From assembly GCF_000497445.1 (NCBI RefSeq), contig NZ_CM002285.1, positions 669,248 to 733,247 of the forward strand: 64,000 nt of DNA, written 5' to 3'. The stretch is from Streptomyces roseochromogenus subsp. oscitans DS 12.976 (GTDB lineage Bacteria; Actinomycetota; Actinomycetes; Streptomycetales; Streptomycetaceae). Each line of letters opens with the position of its first letter. Position 1 is the stretch's first letter. Under the pieces are notes generated by a model, which ran no database searches, was not told the DNA's origin, and saw only the letters and a program-made list of their open reading frames with translations. Position numbers and translations under genes: made by a program. Below, in pieces: positions 1-8,542 of the stretch.

Positions 1-562
1 GGATGGCGGTGGCCGAGGAGAACATCACGTCGGCCCGGATCCGGGACAGGTGGCGCAGCGTGTCCGTGCCGGCGCACGCCTCGAAGTCGGCACGGAAGGC
101 GCCGCCCAGCAGGATCACCCGCGTGCCGGGCGCGGCGTCGGCGCCGCCGACGAGACCCGCGATGCGGAGCGAGTTGGTGACCACGGTCAGGCCCTCGATC
201 CGGGTCAGCCTGCGGGCGAGCGGGAAGAGCGTGCTGCCGCAGTCCATGAGGACCGTCTGCCCTGGCTTGACCTCTCGGATGAGGCGTTCGGCGAACGCTT
301 CCTTCGTCTCGATGTCGAGGTACTCGCGGAACCGCGTGGCGGTCTCGAGCGTGACGTTCGGCAGGGCGACGGCCATGCCGCGGCGCTTGTGCAGCAGCTG
401 CCGGGATTCCAGGTTGGCCAGGTCTCGATGCACCGTCATGGTGCTGACCTGCAGGTTCTCGGCCAGAGTGTCGATCCGTACGGCGCCTTGGGCGATGACC
501 TGCTGCAGCAGCCTATGCCGGCGCTGCTCGACGTCGGCCTCGGTCCCCCGGCTCGGCCTCAT
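1..562 (-). CDS. DeoR-family transcriptional regulator (3' end outside window)
   Basis: Reading leftwards from an ATG at 562, the frame stays open to the window edge (about 187 residues, no stop), so the C-terminus is missing. Residues 10-60 form the DeoR-type winged helix: QQVIAQGAVRIDTLAENLQV, then STMTVHRDLANLE as recognition helix. Residues 75 onward start the DeoR sugar-phosphate sensor domain (LIREVKPGQTVLMDCGST, VVTNSLRIAGLV, ILLGGAFR). These regulators usually repress sugar or polyol catabolism and release DNA on binding a phosphorylated sugar. The gene is divergent from a decayed polyol-type MFS transporter, its likely former target. Family call is secure; the ligand is unknown. Confidence 0.85.
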   Translation of the reverse strand, partial: MRPSRGTEADVEQRRHRLLQQVIAQGAVRIDTLAENLQVSTMTVHRDLANLESRQLLHKRRGMAVALPNVTLETATRFREYLDIETKEAFAERLIREVKPGQTVLMDCGSTLFPLARRLTRIEGLTVVTNSLRIAGLVGGADAAPGTRVILLGGAFRADFEACAGTDTLRHLSRIRADVMFSSATAI

Positions 563-626
563 CTTCTGATCCCCCTCGACTCGACGGTGGTGCGCTCGAC
601 TCGGTACGTTATAAGGCCTCCAAACA

Positions 627-645
627 TCACACACTTTCTGTGAGA
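627..645. promoter_or_regulatory. Candidate DeoR operator
   Basis: A near-perfect inverted repeat, TCACACA-N5-TGTGAGA (one mismatch between arms), lies between the divergent DeoR gene and the MFS pseudogene. On the minus strand TATAAC at 608-613 could be the -10 of the deoR promoter, which would place the repeat over or just upstream of its -35. A TTGACA at 659-664 faces the transporter. Operator function is inferred from position and symmetry only. Confidence 0.4.
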
Positions 646-745
646 TTTTGGCAATCCGTTGACAGGAATCGCTCCGGGTGGCTTTCATCGAGGGCACGTC
701 GCCGCGGCATGAACCCAGGTGCCGCACCTGCACGGAGGTATCCCC

Positions 746-1732
746 GTGGCCCAGAACCTCGCTCCGACCCGGCCCCCGCGCACGGAGTACGGCTCGCTGC
801 CCTCGCCACGGCGCTCGCTGTCCGACCGGACGGGCCTTCCCCGCGCCTTGGTATGGGGGTACCTCGGGTTGGTGTGGGGGCACCTCGGGCTGATCATGTT
901 CCTGATCGGAGACTTGGTGGAGGCTGGGTATCCCCCGCCGCCGTACCTCGTCGGCCCGGGGTTCTCCGAGAGCGGCGTCGGCCTCGTCTTCACCGTCTAC
1001 GGCATCGCCGCTGCGGTCGGCGCCTTCCTCGCGGGTGCTCTCCCGGACGGCTGGAAGCCGCGCCGGGAGAGGGCTGGCCGGCGCCGCCTTCTGGGGGCTG
1101 TTGCCGCCCGGACGGCGTGCTGTGAAGAGGACGCTCCCCGGCAGGTTCGCGATCCTCGCCGAGAAGCCCAACGTCACCATGGGCGCGCGCGTCCCGCTCG
1201 TCACCACCCCGTCGCAGTTCGGCATCTGGGTCTCTGTGCCGGTGTTCTTCACTCACCGGCTCGGGTCAGCGCTGGAGGAGTGGCCGCGTCTGCTGACGGT
1301 GATGATGGGCATGAATCCGGCGTTCGTCGTGTTCTTCAGTGCCCTCGGCGACCGGTGGAGCCAGCGCGGGACGGCTGGCTGGCTCGGCGGTGTGCTCTCC
1401 GCCGCCGAGTACTGCCTGGACCTGTACTGCCTGGACGTGTACTGCCTGCCGGTGGCGGTCGGCCACAACTTCCTCGTGGCCGCCGTCGCGGCCGGGGCCT
1501 TCGGCGCGGGCATGGCGAAGTACGTACCGTTGCCTCCGCTCCTGACGGCCCCGACCCCTGAGCACAAGGGCCAGGTCATGTCCGTCTGCAGCCTGGGGCC
1601 GGGCGAGCGTGGCACTGGGGCCGTTGACCGGCACACCGTTCATCGAACCGCTCGGCGTCCAGGGTGTGCTGAGGATCTACGCCGGACTGCACTTGAGCAG
1701 AAGGGTCCTGGCGCTACTGCGCCCCGAACCGT
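746..1732 (+). pseudogene. Decayed MFS transporter, RbtT/DalT/CsbX polyol-transporter type
   Basis: Transporter similarity is spread over three reading frames. A GTG at 746 with GGAGG at 734-738 begins frame A: WGHLGLIMFLIGDLVEAGY, then VGLVFTVYGIAAAVGAFLAG up to about 1060. Frame B then carries GIWVSVPVFFTHRLGSALEEW, the NPAFVVFFSALGDRWSQRG loop, and APTPEHKGQVMSVCSLGPG to about 1610. Frame C carries LGPLTGTPFIEPLGVQGVL to about 1730. The first helices match the ribitol/arabitol MFS subfamily as I know it. At least two frame changes and an internal deletion near 1060-1140 (helices 3-5) make a working product impossible. The adjacent DeoR regulator fits a lost polyol uptake function. Confidence 0.75.
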
Positions 1733-2055
1733 ACCGGCAGCACCCAGCACCCAGCTCCCAGCTCCCGCGACAGGCTCCGCCTTCTGGGACACCGCCGGCT
1801 GACGGGAAGCGCGGAATTCACAGCCACCGCGGCCGCGTCCCGGGTCGCGCCGGAGGCAGAAGCCGTGGGCACCGGAGCGGCTCACCGCCAGTTGACCGAC
1901 GTACGGCTTCCAACCAGCACCCGCGACAGATCTGCGCAGCGCTCCCCACGGCCGCGGTGGTACCGGCGTCTCCCTGGGCGGCCTGCCCCGGCCCGAAACG
2001 TCCACGCGTGGACGTCGTGCGAACCACGGACGGCCGAGCAGCCGGTGACTTCCGT

Positions 2056-2070
2056 GACAGGACAGGACAG
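2056..2070. repeat. Three tandem GACAG units upstream of the LAL regulator
   Basis: GACAG occurs three times without spacing, 20 bases before the ATG of the LuxR-family gene. The stretch 1733-2089 otherwise shows no gene I can support; several overlapping open frames there have no recognisable protein. Confidence 0.5.
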
Positions 2071-2089
2071 GTGACGGTGCGAGGAGTTC

Positions 2090-4900
2090 ATGGTGACCCT
2101 GCTGGAACGCTCCGCGGAGCTGGGCGCATTGGGCTCGCTGATCGAGCAGGCATGCGACGGCGAGTGTGCGGTGGCATTGATCGAGGGCCCGGCCGGGGTC
2201 GGCAAGAGCGCCCTTCTGGCGGCGGCAGCGCGCGATGGGCACGATCGAGGGCTCATGGTCCTCCAGGCCCACGGCTGCGACCTGGAGCGGTGCATAGCAT
2301 TCGGTGTCGTACGCCAGCTCCTTGAACCGGCCATGGTTGCGTCCGGCTCCCTAGGACTTCCCGCTCTGCCGACCGGTGCCGCCGAAGCCGCCCGGGCGGT
2401 CTTCGAGCAGGCGGCCGGTCAGGGCTGGCCCTGTGCCGACTCAACGGACGTCCCCTTCGCGCAGTTGCACGGGCTCTACCTGCTGGCGTTGCGGTTGGCG
2501 GAGCGCCACCCATTGCTGGTGCTGGTCGATGACGCCCACCAGACCGACCCGTGCTCGCTCCACTGGCTGACCTACCTGGCCCGCCGGTTGAGGGGCAGCC
2601 GGATATCGCTCGCCATCGCGGTGCGCACCGACCGGAGCGACATCGAGGACAGCGTGGTGGCCGAGCTGTCCGCTCACCCGGCCTGCCGGCGTCTGCGGCC
2701 CGCGCCGCTGTCACCGGCCGCCGTCACGCAGTACCTCACCGACGGGTTGGGGGCTGACCTCGACACAGAGGTGGTGACCCTGTGCAGCCTGATCACGGGC
2801 GGCAATCCGTACCTCGTGCGGGTACTCGCCGAGAACGTCGCCCGCAGTGGGATCTCCCCGGTGCGCTCCGAGTTGCCGCGGCTGACCGCGCTGGCACAGC
2901 GGCTGCTCGCTCACCACCTGCCGGTCCTGCTGCGCCGGCACTCGTCATCGGTCGCGCCCGTGGCCACCGCGGTGGCCACTCTCGAACGCATCACCAGCCT
3001 GCCGCTGCTGTGCGAGGTCACCGGGCTCGACGCCCTCGCCGTGTCCGGTGCACTCACCGTGCTCGAGCAGGCCGGCCTCGCGGAGCCGGGTCCGCCGTGG
3101 CAGCTTCGGCACCCTCTGATGCGGGAAGCGTTTCAGCTCCGGACCAGTACGACAGCGCGCAACGAACTGCGGGCCCGAGCGGCCGATGCCCTGCTGGCTC
3201 TCGGAGGCGACGAGAGGGAGGTGGCGGAACTCCTGCTCGCCACCGAGCCGGAGGGGCACGCGTGGCGCGTACGGGTGCTGCGCGCGGCGGCCCAACACGC
3301 ACTGGACCGGCACGAGTTGGGCGACTGCCGCGCGTACCTTTGCAGGGCGCTGAGTGAACCGCCCGGCCAGGCCGACCGGCTGGAGATCCTGGCTCAGTTG
3401 GGCATCGCGGAAGTGCAGACGAACCCGGCCGCGGCCGTCGAGCATCTGCGCGCGGCCGTGGAGCATCTGGAACCCGTGGACAGAGTGCGTCTGGTCCCGC
3501 ACCTGGCCGAGGCGCTGACCCGAACGGGCCGCAGTGAGGAGGCGGTCGCTCTGCTGGACACGCTGGCGGCCGAGATTCCCGACGCGGACCGTGAGTCACT
3601 GTACCGGCTGTGGGCGCAGGGCATCCTTCTCCTGCTGGAGGACACCCCGCGGCTCGCGGACGACTGGATCGGCCGGGGCGGTATCGGCGACGACCTGCCC
3701 GGTGACACCCCCGGTCAGCGCCTCCTGCTCGCGGCGCTCGCGGTGAAGACCTTCCTCACCGGCCAGTGCTCCGAGACCGCCGCCAAACTCGCCGAGCGTG
3801 CCCTGGCCCAGTTCGGCCCGCCCGCGGACCCCGTGCTCACGGGCACCTTCGCGGTCAGCGCACTGCTGAACGCCGACCGGCTGACCGAGGCCGAACACTG
3901 GTACCAGCACGTGGCCGTTGCCGGACCGAACGAGCAATCGCCGTCGCTGCTGGTGTCCGTGCGCGCGAAGCTGGCCCACCGGCTGGGAGACCCCGAAGGG
4001 GCCCTGGCCCACATCGGACAAGTTCTCGATCCGGCATCCGCCGACCAACGCTACTGGCCGTACGCGACGGCCTTGGCCGTCCACGCCTTGCTGGACCTCG
4101 GCGACGTCCGGGAAGCCGCCCGCGTGTGCCGGGCACCGTTCGAAGGTCCGGTCGGCAAGCACTGGAGCTGGACGGCGCTGCTGGCCGCTCGGGCCCGGCT
4201 GAGGCTCGAACAGGGGCAGCCCGAGGCCGCTCTGGCCGACCTGGAGGAGTGCGGCCACCGCCAGACCGAAGGCGGTTACGACAATCCCGCGCTCGTCCCC
4301 TGGCGCTCCGAAGCCGCCTTGATCCACCAGCGCCTCGGTCATCGGGCCACCGCGGCCCACCTGGCCCGGCAGGAGCTGCAGCTGGCCCGCGCCTGGGGCA
4401 GCCCCCGGACCGTCGCCACGAGCCTGCGCGCCCTCGGGCTGCTCAGTACGGGCCCGGCCGCCATCGCCGCACTGACCGAGGCGGTCACCCTTCTGGAATC
4501 GACACCGGCTCGCATCGACCTGGCCCGCGCTCTCACCGACCTGGGTGAACTCCTCTCCGCACACGGGGACATCGACGCATCCCGCACCCGGCTCCGACAG
4601 GCTCTGGACCTGGCCGAAACCACACATGCCCGGCCCCTGTCCGAACGCGCGCACCGCGCCCTGCTCGCGACCGGCGCCCGCCCACGCCGCAAACGGCAGT
4701 CAGGCGTGTCTGCCCTCACCGGCAGAGAATGCCGTATCGCCACCCTGGCCGCCGAGGGAATGACCAACCAGCAGATCGCCACAGAGCTGTTCGTCACCCG
4801 CCGCACCGTGGAATTCCACCTCACCCGGGCCTTCCGCAAACTCGGCATCACCACGCGAAAAGACCTCCCGCGAGCACTCGCCGGCATCGATCAGCCCTAA
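2090..4900 (+). CDS. LAL-type LuxR-family transcriptional regulator with AAA ATPase domain
   Basis: A 936-residue ATP-dependent regulator of the LAL (large LuxR/MalT-like) class. The N-terminal ATPase has a Walker A GPAGVGKSA at residues 33-41 and a Walker B LLVLVDDAHQTD near 140-150. The middle (about 350-860) is helical and TPR-like. The C-terminus (about 873-930) is a LuxR helix-turn-helix: LTGRECRIATLAAEGMTNQQ and VTRRTVEFHLTRAFRKLGIT. Start is ATG at 2090 with GAGGAG just upstream. LAL proteins normally activate linked pathways, often antibiotic or sugar genes, but the neighbours are an IS element and a transporter pseudogene, so no target can be assigned. The TAA stop (4898-4900) lies inside the 4-bp repeat flanking the IS1182-type element. 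Confidence 0.9.
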   Translation: MVTLLERSAELGALGSLIEQACDGECAVALIEGPAGVGKSALLAAAARDGHDRGLMVLQAHGCDLERCIAFGVVRQLLEPAMVASGSLGLPALPTGAAEAARAVFEQAAGQGWPCADSTDVPFAQLHGLYLLALRLAERHPLLVLVDDAHQTDPCSLHWLTYLARRLRGSRISLAIAVRTDRSDIEDSVVAELSAHPACRRLRPAPLSPAAVTQYLTDGLGADLDTEVVTLCSLITGGNPYLVRVLAENVARSGISPVRSELPRLTALAQRLLAHHLPVLLRRHSSSVAPVATAVATLERITSLPLLCEVTGLDALAVSGALTVLEQAGLAEPGPPWQLRHPLMREAFQLRTSTTARNELRARAADALLALGGDEREVAELLLATEPEGHAWRVRVLRAAAQHALDRHELGDCRAYLCRALSEPPGQADRLEILAQLGIAEVQTNPAAAVEHLRAAVEHLEPVDRVRLVPHLAEALTRTGRSEEAVALLDTLAAEIPDADRESLYRLWAQGILLLLEDTPRLADDWIGRGGIGDDLPGDTPGQRLLLAALAVKTFLTGQCSETAAKLAERALAQFGPPADPVLTGTFAVSALLNADRLTEAEHWYQHVAVAGPNEQSPSLLVSVRAKLAHRLGDPEGALAHIGQVLDPASADQRYWPYATALAVHALLDLGDVREAARVCRAPFEGPVGKHWSWTALLAARARLRLEQGQPEAALADLEECGHRQTEGGYDNPALVPWRSEAALIHQRLGHRATAAHLARQELQLARAWGSPRTVATSLRALGLLSTGPAAIAALTEAVTLLESTPARIDLARALTDLGELLSAHGDIDASRTRLRQALDLAETTHARPLSERAHRALLATGARPRRKRQSGVSALTGRECRIATLAAEGMTNQQIATELFVTRRTVEFHLTRAFRKLGITTRKDLPRALAGIDQP

Positions 4901-4923
4901 CTTGACTCTGTCGGGGATCTTGG
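4901..4923 (+). repeat. Left terminal inverted repeat of the IS1182-type element
   Basis: The block from 4903 (TGACTCTGTC...ATCTTGG) is identical over 21 bp to the reverse complement of 6575-6595. Two further bases outward pair with one mismatch. Confidence 0.85.
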
Positions 4924-4934
4924 TGTCGTCGGAG

Positions 4935-6497
4935 TCAACTACCCAGGGTTCGCCAGGACTTCGGGCGAGGGATCTCGCGCTGGTCGAGGTAGTTCTGGAA
5001 GGCAGTCGGCCGACGGGGTGTGGGGGCTTCCTCAGCCGGTGACAGTCCGCCGAGGCGCTCGATGTTGACGGCGATGGCCGTCAACACGTGCTGGACGTGG
5101 ACCTTTCCCTGTCCTCGGTAGCGGCAGCGCCGCATGCCGTGTCCGCGGGCGAACTCGTTGACCGTGCCTGCCACTCCGGAGCGAACCGCGTATCGGGCCT
5201 TCCACTCGGGCGTCTGCTGTTCGGCGCGGACGCGGAGTTGCAGGTCACGGAGCTCGCGCGGGGGAAAGCCCACGGTGCGGGCGCTGTCGGCGGTGCTGGT
5301 GCACTGCGTGCGTGCCGGGCAGGGACGGCACTGGCTCTTGGTGAACCGTGCCACGATCAGCGGGGTCGCGGTGGGCGAGGAGGTCGGGTAGGGGCCGTGC
5401 CAGCCCACTCTGACCTGCCCCTGGGGACAGGTGACCTGCTGACGATCGAAGTCGATATGGAAGTCGTCCCGGGCGAAGCCCTCGTTGCGGCGATGCTGGT
5501 GCGTGGGGTTGCTCTTCAGCGGTCCGGAGACGGTGACCTGGTGTTCACGGGCAGCTTGTTCCAGGTGGGGCAGGGAGGTGTAGCCGGCGTCGACCAGGTG
5601 CTCGGCGGGCAGCAGCCCGCGACGAGCCAGGCGGGTGTGGATGCCGGGCAGGATCTTGCTGTCGTGGGTGGTGGCCGCGGTGGTGGCGACATCCGTGATC
5701 ACGTTGGGGCCGTCGGGAGCACAGGTCTCGGTCAGGTGGGCGGTGAACCCCTTCCAGCTGATGAGGTGTCCGTGCCGTGCGTAGCGGGCCGAGGTGTCGT
5801 AGGGCGAGACGATCGCCCTCGACGACGGCGGCAGACCCGCCCCGCCTTCCTTCTCGGCGGTGCGCCAGCGCAGGTGCCCAGCAGCATCACGGTGATAGTT
5901 CTGCATCATGATCTGCCGCAGAGCCTGAACACGAGGACCGGACATGCGGTCCGCTCCGTACCGGTAGAGGTGTTCCAGGAGCCGGACGGTGCGGCGCGAA
6001 CCGCCTCGGTGATCAGCTCCAGGCGGGTCAGGTCACGCACCGCGGCCAGAACGTGGGTGGAGTCGGTCCGCTGAGTGGTGCGCTCGCGCACCAGTCCGGC
6101 CTCCTTGAGGCGGGCCAGCGCGAGATCGAGGAGCCGGTCAGCACGGCCGTCTTCAGCGAGACGATCACGGAAGTCGGCCAGCACACTGTGATGGAAACCG
6201 GGGTCGTCCAGCTCCATGGCCATCGCATATTTGAAGTCGATGCGGCAGCGGACCGCCTCGGCGGCCTGCCGGTCGGACAGACCGAGCAGGAACTGCAACA
6301 CAGACGGTGGCCAGTTGAGCGGGCGAGAGACCCGGACGCCCGTCCCGCGGGTACCAGTCGGCGAAGTCCTCGTCGCACCACAGCCCATCGAGGCGGTCAC
6401 GCACCCATATCGCCGTCGTGCCGCCCGGGTTACTCGCCCACGCAACCTGCGCAGTCAGAGACGGGACCTGCTCACCGGAACGGGGACGAAGGGACAA
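4935..6497 (-). pseudogene. IS1182-family transposase, frameshifted
   Basis: The N-terminal third (from about 6460) reads VRDRLDGLWCDEDFADWY. Near 6330 the similarity shifts frame to LQFLLGLSDRQAAEAVRCR, then FADFRDRL-type text and a [13 protein letters not shown] block. Near 5990 it shifts back for the rest: [42 protein letters not shown], and the Cys-containing PCPARTQC motif before the stop at 4935. The conserved spacer between the TEAVRAA helix and the QIMMQNYH block also looks shortened, pointing to a deletion at the second junction. With two frame changes no full DDE enzyme is made unless by frameshifting, so the element is probably dead. Confidence 0.8.
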
Positions 6498-6574
6498 CGA
6501 GCACCTCGACAGATGTATCGGTCGGCGGAACTACACGAGCATGCCCGTCGATCTTGCTGCCGCACCGGGAAACT

Positions 6575-6597
6575 CCAAGATCCCCGACAGAGTCAGG
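6575..6597 (-). repeat. Right terminal inverted repeat of the IS1182-type element
   Basis: Reverse complement of the left terminus, 21 identical bases in the core and one mismatch in the outer two. It is followed at once by CTAA (6598-6601), matching the CTAA before the left end. Confidence 0.85.
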
Positions 6598-6601
6598 CTA
6601 A

Positions 6602-6780
6602 GGGCTGTCCCGTAAACGATCTCTCACTTGTATTCGAGACTGCTCGCTGTCTGGTCGCCCCGTGAGAGTGAGACTGTGCGCGATGCCAAGCGTGGGATGG
6701 AGGACTCCGTCGCCTTTCAGGCAGGAGCTGCGGAGGATCTTCATCGTGTGGCTGGTACGGCCGGTGCCATCTTCGGTGAT
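6602..6780 (-). pseudogene. Remnant of an IS5-type transposase C-terminus
   Basis: On the minus strand the text MKILRSSCLKGDGVLHPTLG followed by IAHSLTLTG closely resembles the C-terminus of the intact IS5-family transposase at 12073-12843 (MKSWKILRDCRLKGDGVHHA, then IARLHNLAITG). Only this tail remains; the catalytic DDE region is absent. The outer sequence starting GGGCTGTCCCGT at 6602 resembles an IS terminus. The remnant abuts the IS1182-type element, so two mobile elements have landed at the same place. From 6780 to 7063 I see no gene. Confidence 0.6.
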
Positions 6781-7063
6781 GACGAGGTCATCCTGGGTGG
6801 CGCGGTAGAAGTCCCTCTGTCCGGACACGTCATGCCCTGCTGCGCACGCTGGCGCGCACCGGCCTGCGGGGCTCGCTCAGCGAGGGCAAACTGGCTGTTC
6901 GGCTGTCCGAGCTCCCCCGAAGGCCACGCTCGTCGTCAATACACTGCTGACCCAGGCTGGGAGGCCGGTGCAGAACAGTCCCAGGATGCGAAGTCCTGAC
7001 GAACCGCATCAGTGTATCGGGGGCAGGCCTGTGTCGCTGGAAGGGAAGTTGTACAGGCGTGCT

Positions 7064-7219
7064 CTACCAGTAGTGGCGTCGGCCGCCGACCGCGTGGCCG
7101 AAGGAACCGAGGAGGAACAGGACGACTCCGATGAGGAGCAGGATGATCCCGATCGTCCACAGGATGCCGATGTTCAGGACGAATCCGACGACGAGCAGGA
7201 TGATGCCAAGTGCGATCAC
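7064..7219 (-). CDS. DUF6131-family small membrane protein
   Basis: A 51-residue hydrophobic protein from a GTG at 7219 (upstream GAGAGAAAGAAG is the likely ribosome site). It is two membrane helices, VIALGIILLVVGFVLNIG and LWTIGIILLLIGVVLFLLG, followed by the short tail FGHAVGGRRHYW. This matches the DUF6131 family, whose members end in GRRHYW; the function is unknown. It lies downstream of two related cytoplasmic/membrane proteins and a STAS-ANTAR gene on the same strand, which suggests a shared stress role (inference). Confidence 0.75.
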   Translation of the reverse strand: MIALGIILLVVGFVLNIGILWTIGIILLLIGVVLFLLGSFGHAVGGRRHYW

Positions 7220-7317
7220 GGCGTTCTTCTTTCTCTCCGGCCGGTGTGCCGGCCGCTGTGAGGCGGGATGCCGTTCACTTCCTGGACCCGTTGCGCCTCG
7301 CCTCACGGGTGTGTTTG

Positions 7318-7812
7318 TCAGGTGGTGAGCAGGCGGTTGAAGAACGAGCGATAGTGGCGCAGGGCCCTGCGCAGAGCTTCGGTGTCGACCTGCTCGCCTC
7401 GGCGCCACTGCTCTTCGAGGTTCTTCTTGTGCTCGTCGAACATCGTGGCGAGCGTCTGCATGACCTTGGCGACCAGGTTGTCCGCGGCCTGTACCGCCTG
7501 GCGAGGATCGTCAACGAAGGCACCCTGGATGTTCTCCCACTCCTTACGGAAGCCTTCCTCGTCCTGCGATGTCAGCAGTTGCGGCATCTCGTCGGCGTCT
7601 GTGGTCCGTGCGCCCGCCGCCTCGTCCGCCGCGGGGGTGGCCCCGTCGCGGGACGCGAGGTCGTGGGCCGCATCCGTTCTGTCGTCGCCCTCGCTCGGGT
7701 AGACCGGGGGCGGTGGAGTGGTGTTCGACGCTGCGTCGGCCTTGCGGGGCTGGGCGAGGTCCTCCGTGGACAGCCCGCTGTCACGAGTGTGCGGTGTGTC
7801 GTCGCGTTGCAT
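7318..7812 (-). CDS. Hypothetical protein, paralogue of the upstream gene
   Basis: A 164-residue soluble protein with a disordered acidic/proline-rich first half and a helical second half (about 85-164). The helical part contains KEWENIQGAFVDDPRQAVQA, DNLVAKVMQTLATMFDEHKK and a final LRRALRHYRSFFNRLL. The same pattern, EWxxxQxxFVDxPxxAVxxADxLV then LRxAMxHYRxLFxxLL, recurs in the upstream neighbour, so the two are tandem duplicates. This one lacks the membrane helix of its partner. The function is not known to me. The gap between the genes (7813-7850) is short, so they are probably co-transcribed. Confidence 0.7.
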   Translation of the reverse strand: MQRDDTPHTRDSGLSTEDLAQPRKADAASNTTPPPPVYPSEGDDRTDAAHDLASRDGATPAADEAAGARTTDADEMPQLLTSQDEEGFRKEWENIQGAFVDDPRQAVQAADNLVAKVMQTLATMFDEHKKNLEEQWRRGEQVDTEALRRALRHYRSFFNRLLTT

Positions 7813-7850
7813 GTCTCCTCCGTGTCCGTTCGGTCCCGGCTGCCCGAAGG

Positions 7851-8408
7851 TCAGGCCGGAGCGTGGCGGGTCTGGCCGCCGTCGGAGAGAAGTTCGTCGA
7901 ACAGCGCCCGGTAGTGCACCATGGCGCCGCGCAGTTGCTCGGTGGTGGCCTTGTGACTCGCACTGAGTTTGTCGATCTCGTGAGCGGCTCGGTAGTGCTC
8001 GAGGGTGCGGCCGTGCTCGACGGAGAGATCCTTGAGCTGCTGGCCGTAGCTTTCGGTGGGGTAGCCGCGGTCCTGCATCAGGGAGGTCACCAGATGGTCC
8101 GCGTCGTGTACGGCGTCCTCGGGCCGGTCCACGAACTCGTGCTGCACGTGGTCCCAGTCCCGTGAGTAGCGCTCGCGGAGACGATCGGGCAGAGGCTTGA
8201 TGTCGAGTTTGTCGTGCCGTTTCTCGCGTGCGCTGAGCTCCCGCTCGGCGGCGAGCCTGCTGTCGGCGCCGTCGACGGTCCGTTCGTACTCGGGGCCGAA
8301 GCGCTGACGCAGAGCCCGGTGCCGCAGGAAAAGAGCCAGGGCCGCAGCAATCAGCACGACGGCCACTGCGACGGGAATGACGATCGCCAAAAGCATGCCG
8401 GTAGACAT
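7851..8408 (-). CDS. Membrane-anchored hypothetical protein, paralogue of downstream gene
   Basis: A 185-residue protein from an ATG at 8408, chosen because GAGGAGG sits 7 bases upstream. Residues 4-26 are one membrane helix (MLLAIVIPVAVAVVLIAAAL). Then follows a charged, coiled-coil-like stretch and the helical domain shared with the next gene: RDWDHVQHEFVDRPEDAVHD, ADHLVTSLMQDRG, and LRGAMVHYRALFDELL at the end. No catalytic motif is visible. The order suggests an anchored and a soluble version of one domain. A CCAATT-N6-AATTGG palindrome lies upstream. Confidence 0.75.
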   Translation of the reverse strand: MSTGMLLAIVIPVAVAVVLIAAALALFLRHRALRQRFGPEYERTVDGADSRLAAERELSAREKRHDKLDIKPLPDRLRERYSRDWDHVQHEFVDRPEDAVHDADHLVTSLMQDRGYPTESYGQQLKDLSVEHGRTLEHYRAAHEIDKLSASHKATTEQLRGAMVHYRALFDELLSDGGQTRHAPA

Positions 8409-8449
8409 CTGACCGACCTCCTCATGGATGGGCGATATCCGCCGTGTTC

Positions 8450-8467
8450 CCAATTTGTGTTAATTGG
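8450..8467. promoter_or_regulatory. Palindrome upstream of the duplicated gene pair
   Basis: CCAATT-TGTGTT-AATTGG is a perfect 6-6-6 inverted repeat, 42 bp before the ATG at 8408 and between it and the STAS-ANTAR gene. The spacing resembles the second palindrome of this island at 9388-9407. Operator role is inferred. Confidence 0.4.
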
Positions 8468-8542
8468 TGCTCCACAGTCGGGCTTTGGGCCTCCTCCCTG
8501 CGGCAGGCGCCGGCGCATGAGATCCGGAACGCAAGCCCGGCT

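Larger units (their letters stand above)
4901..6597 (-). mobile_element. IS1182-family insertion sequence, transposase broken
   Basis: The element is bounded by inverted terminal repeats at 4901-4923 and 6575-6597 (23 bp, one mismatch) and by the direct repeat CTAA at 4897-4900 and 6598-6601, consistent with a 4-bp target duplication. It carries one minus-strand transposase that is now frameshifted. It sits exactly at the stop codon of the LAL regulator. Removing it and one CTAA restores the inverted repeat CAGCCC-TAA-GGGCTG, suggesting insertion into a hairpin or palindrome. Confidence 0.8.
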
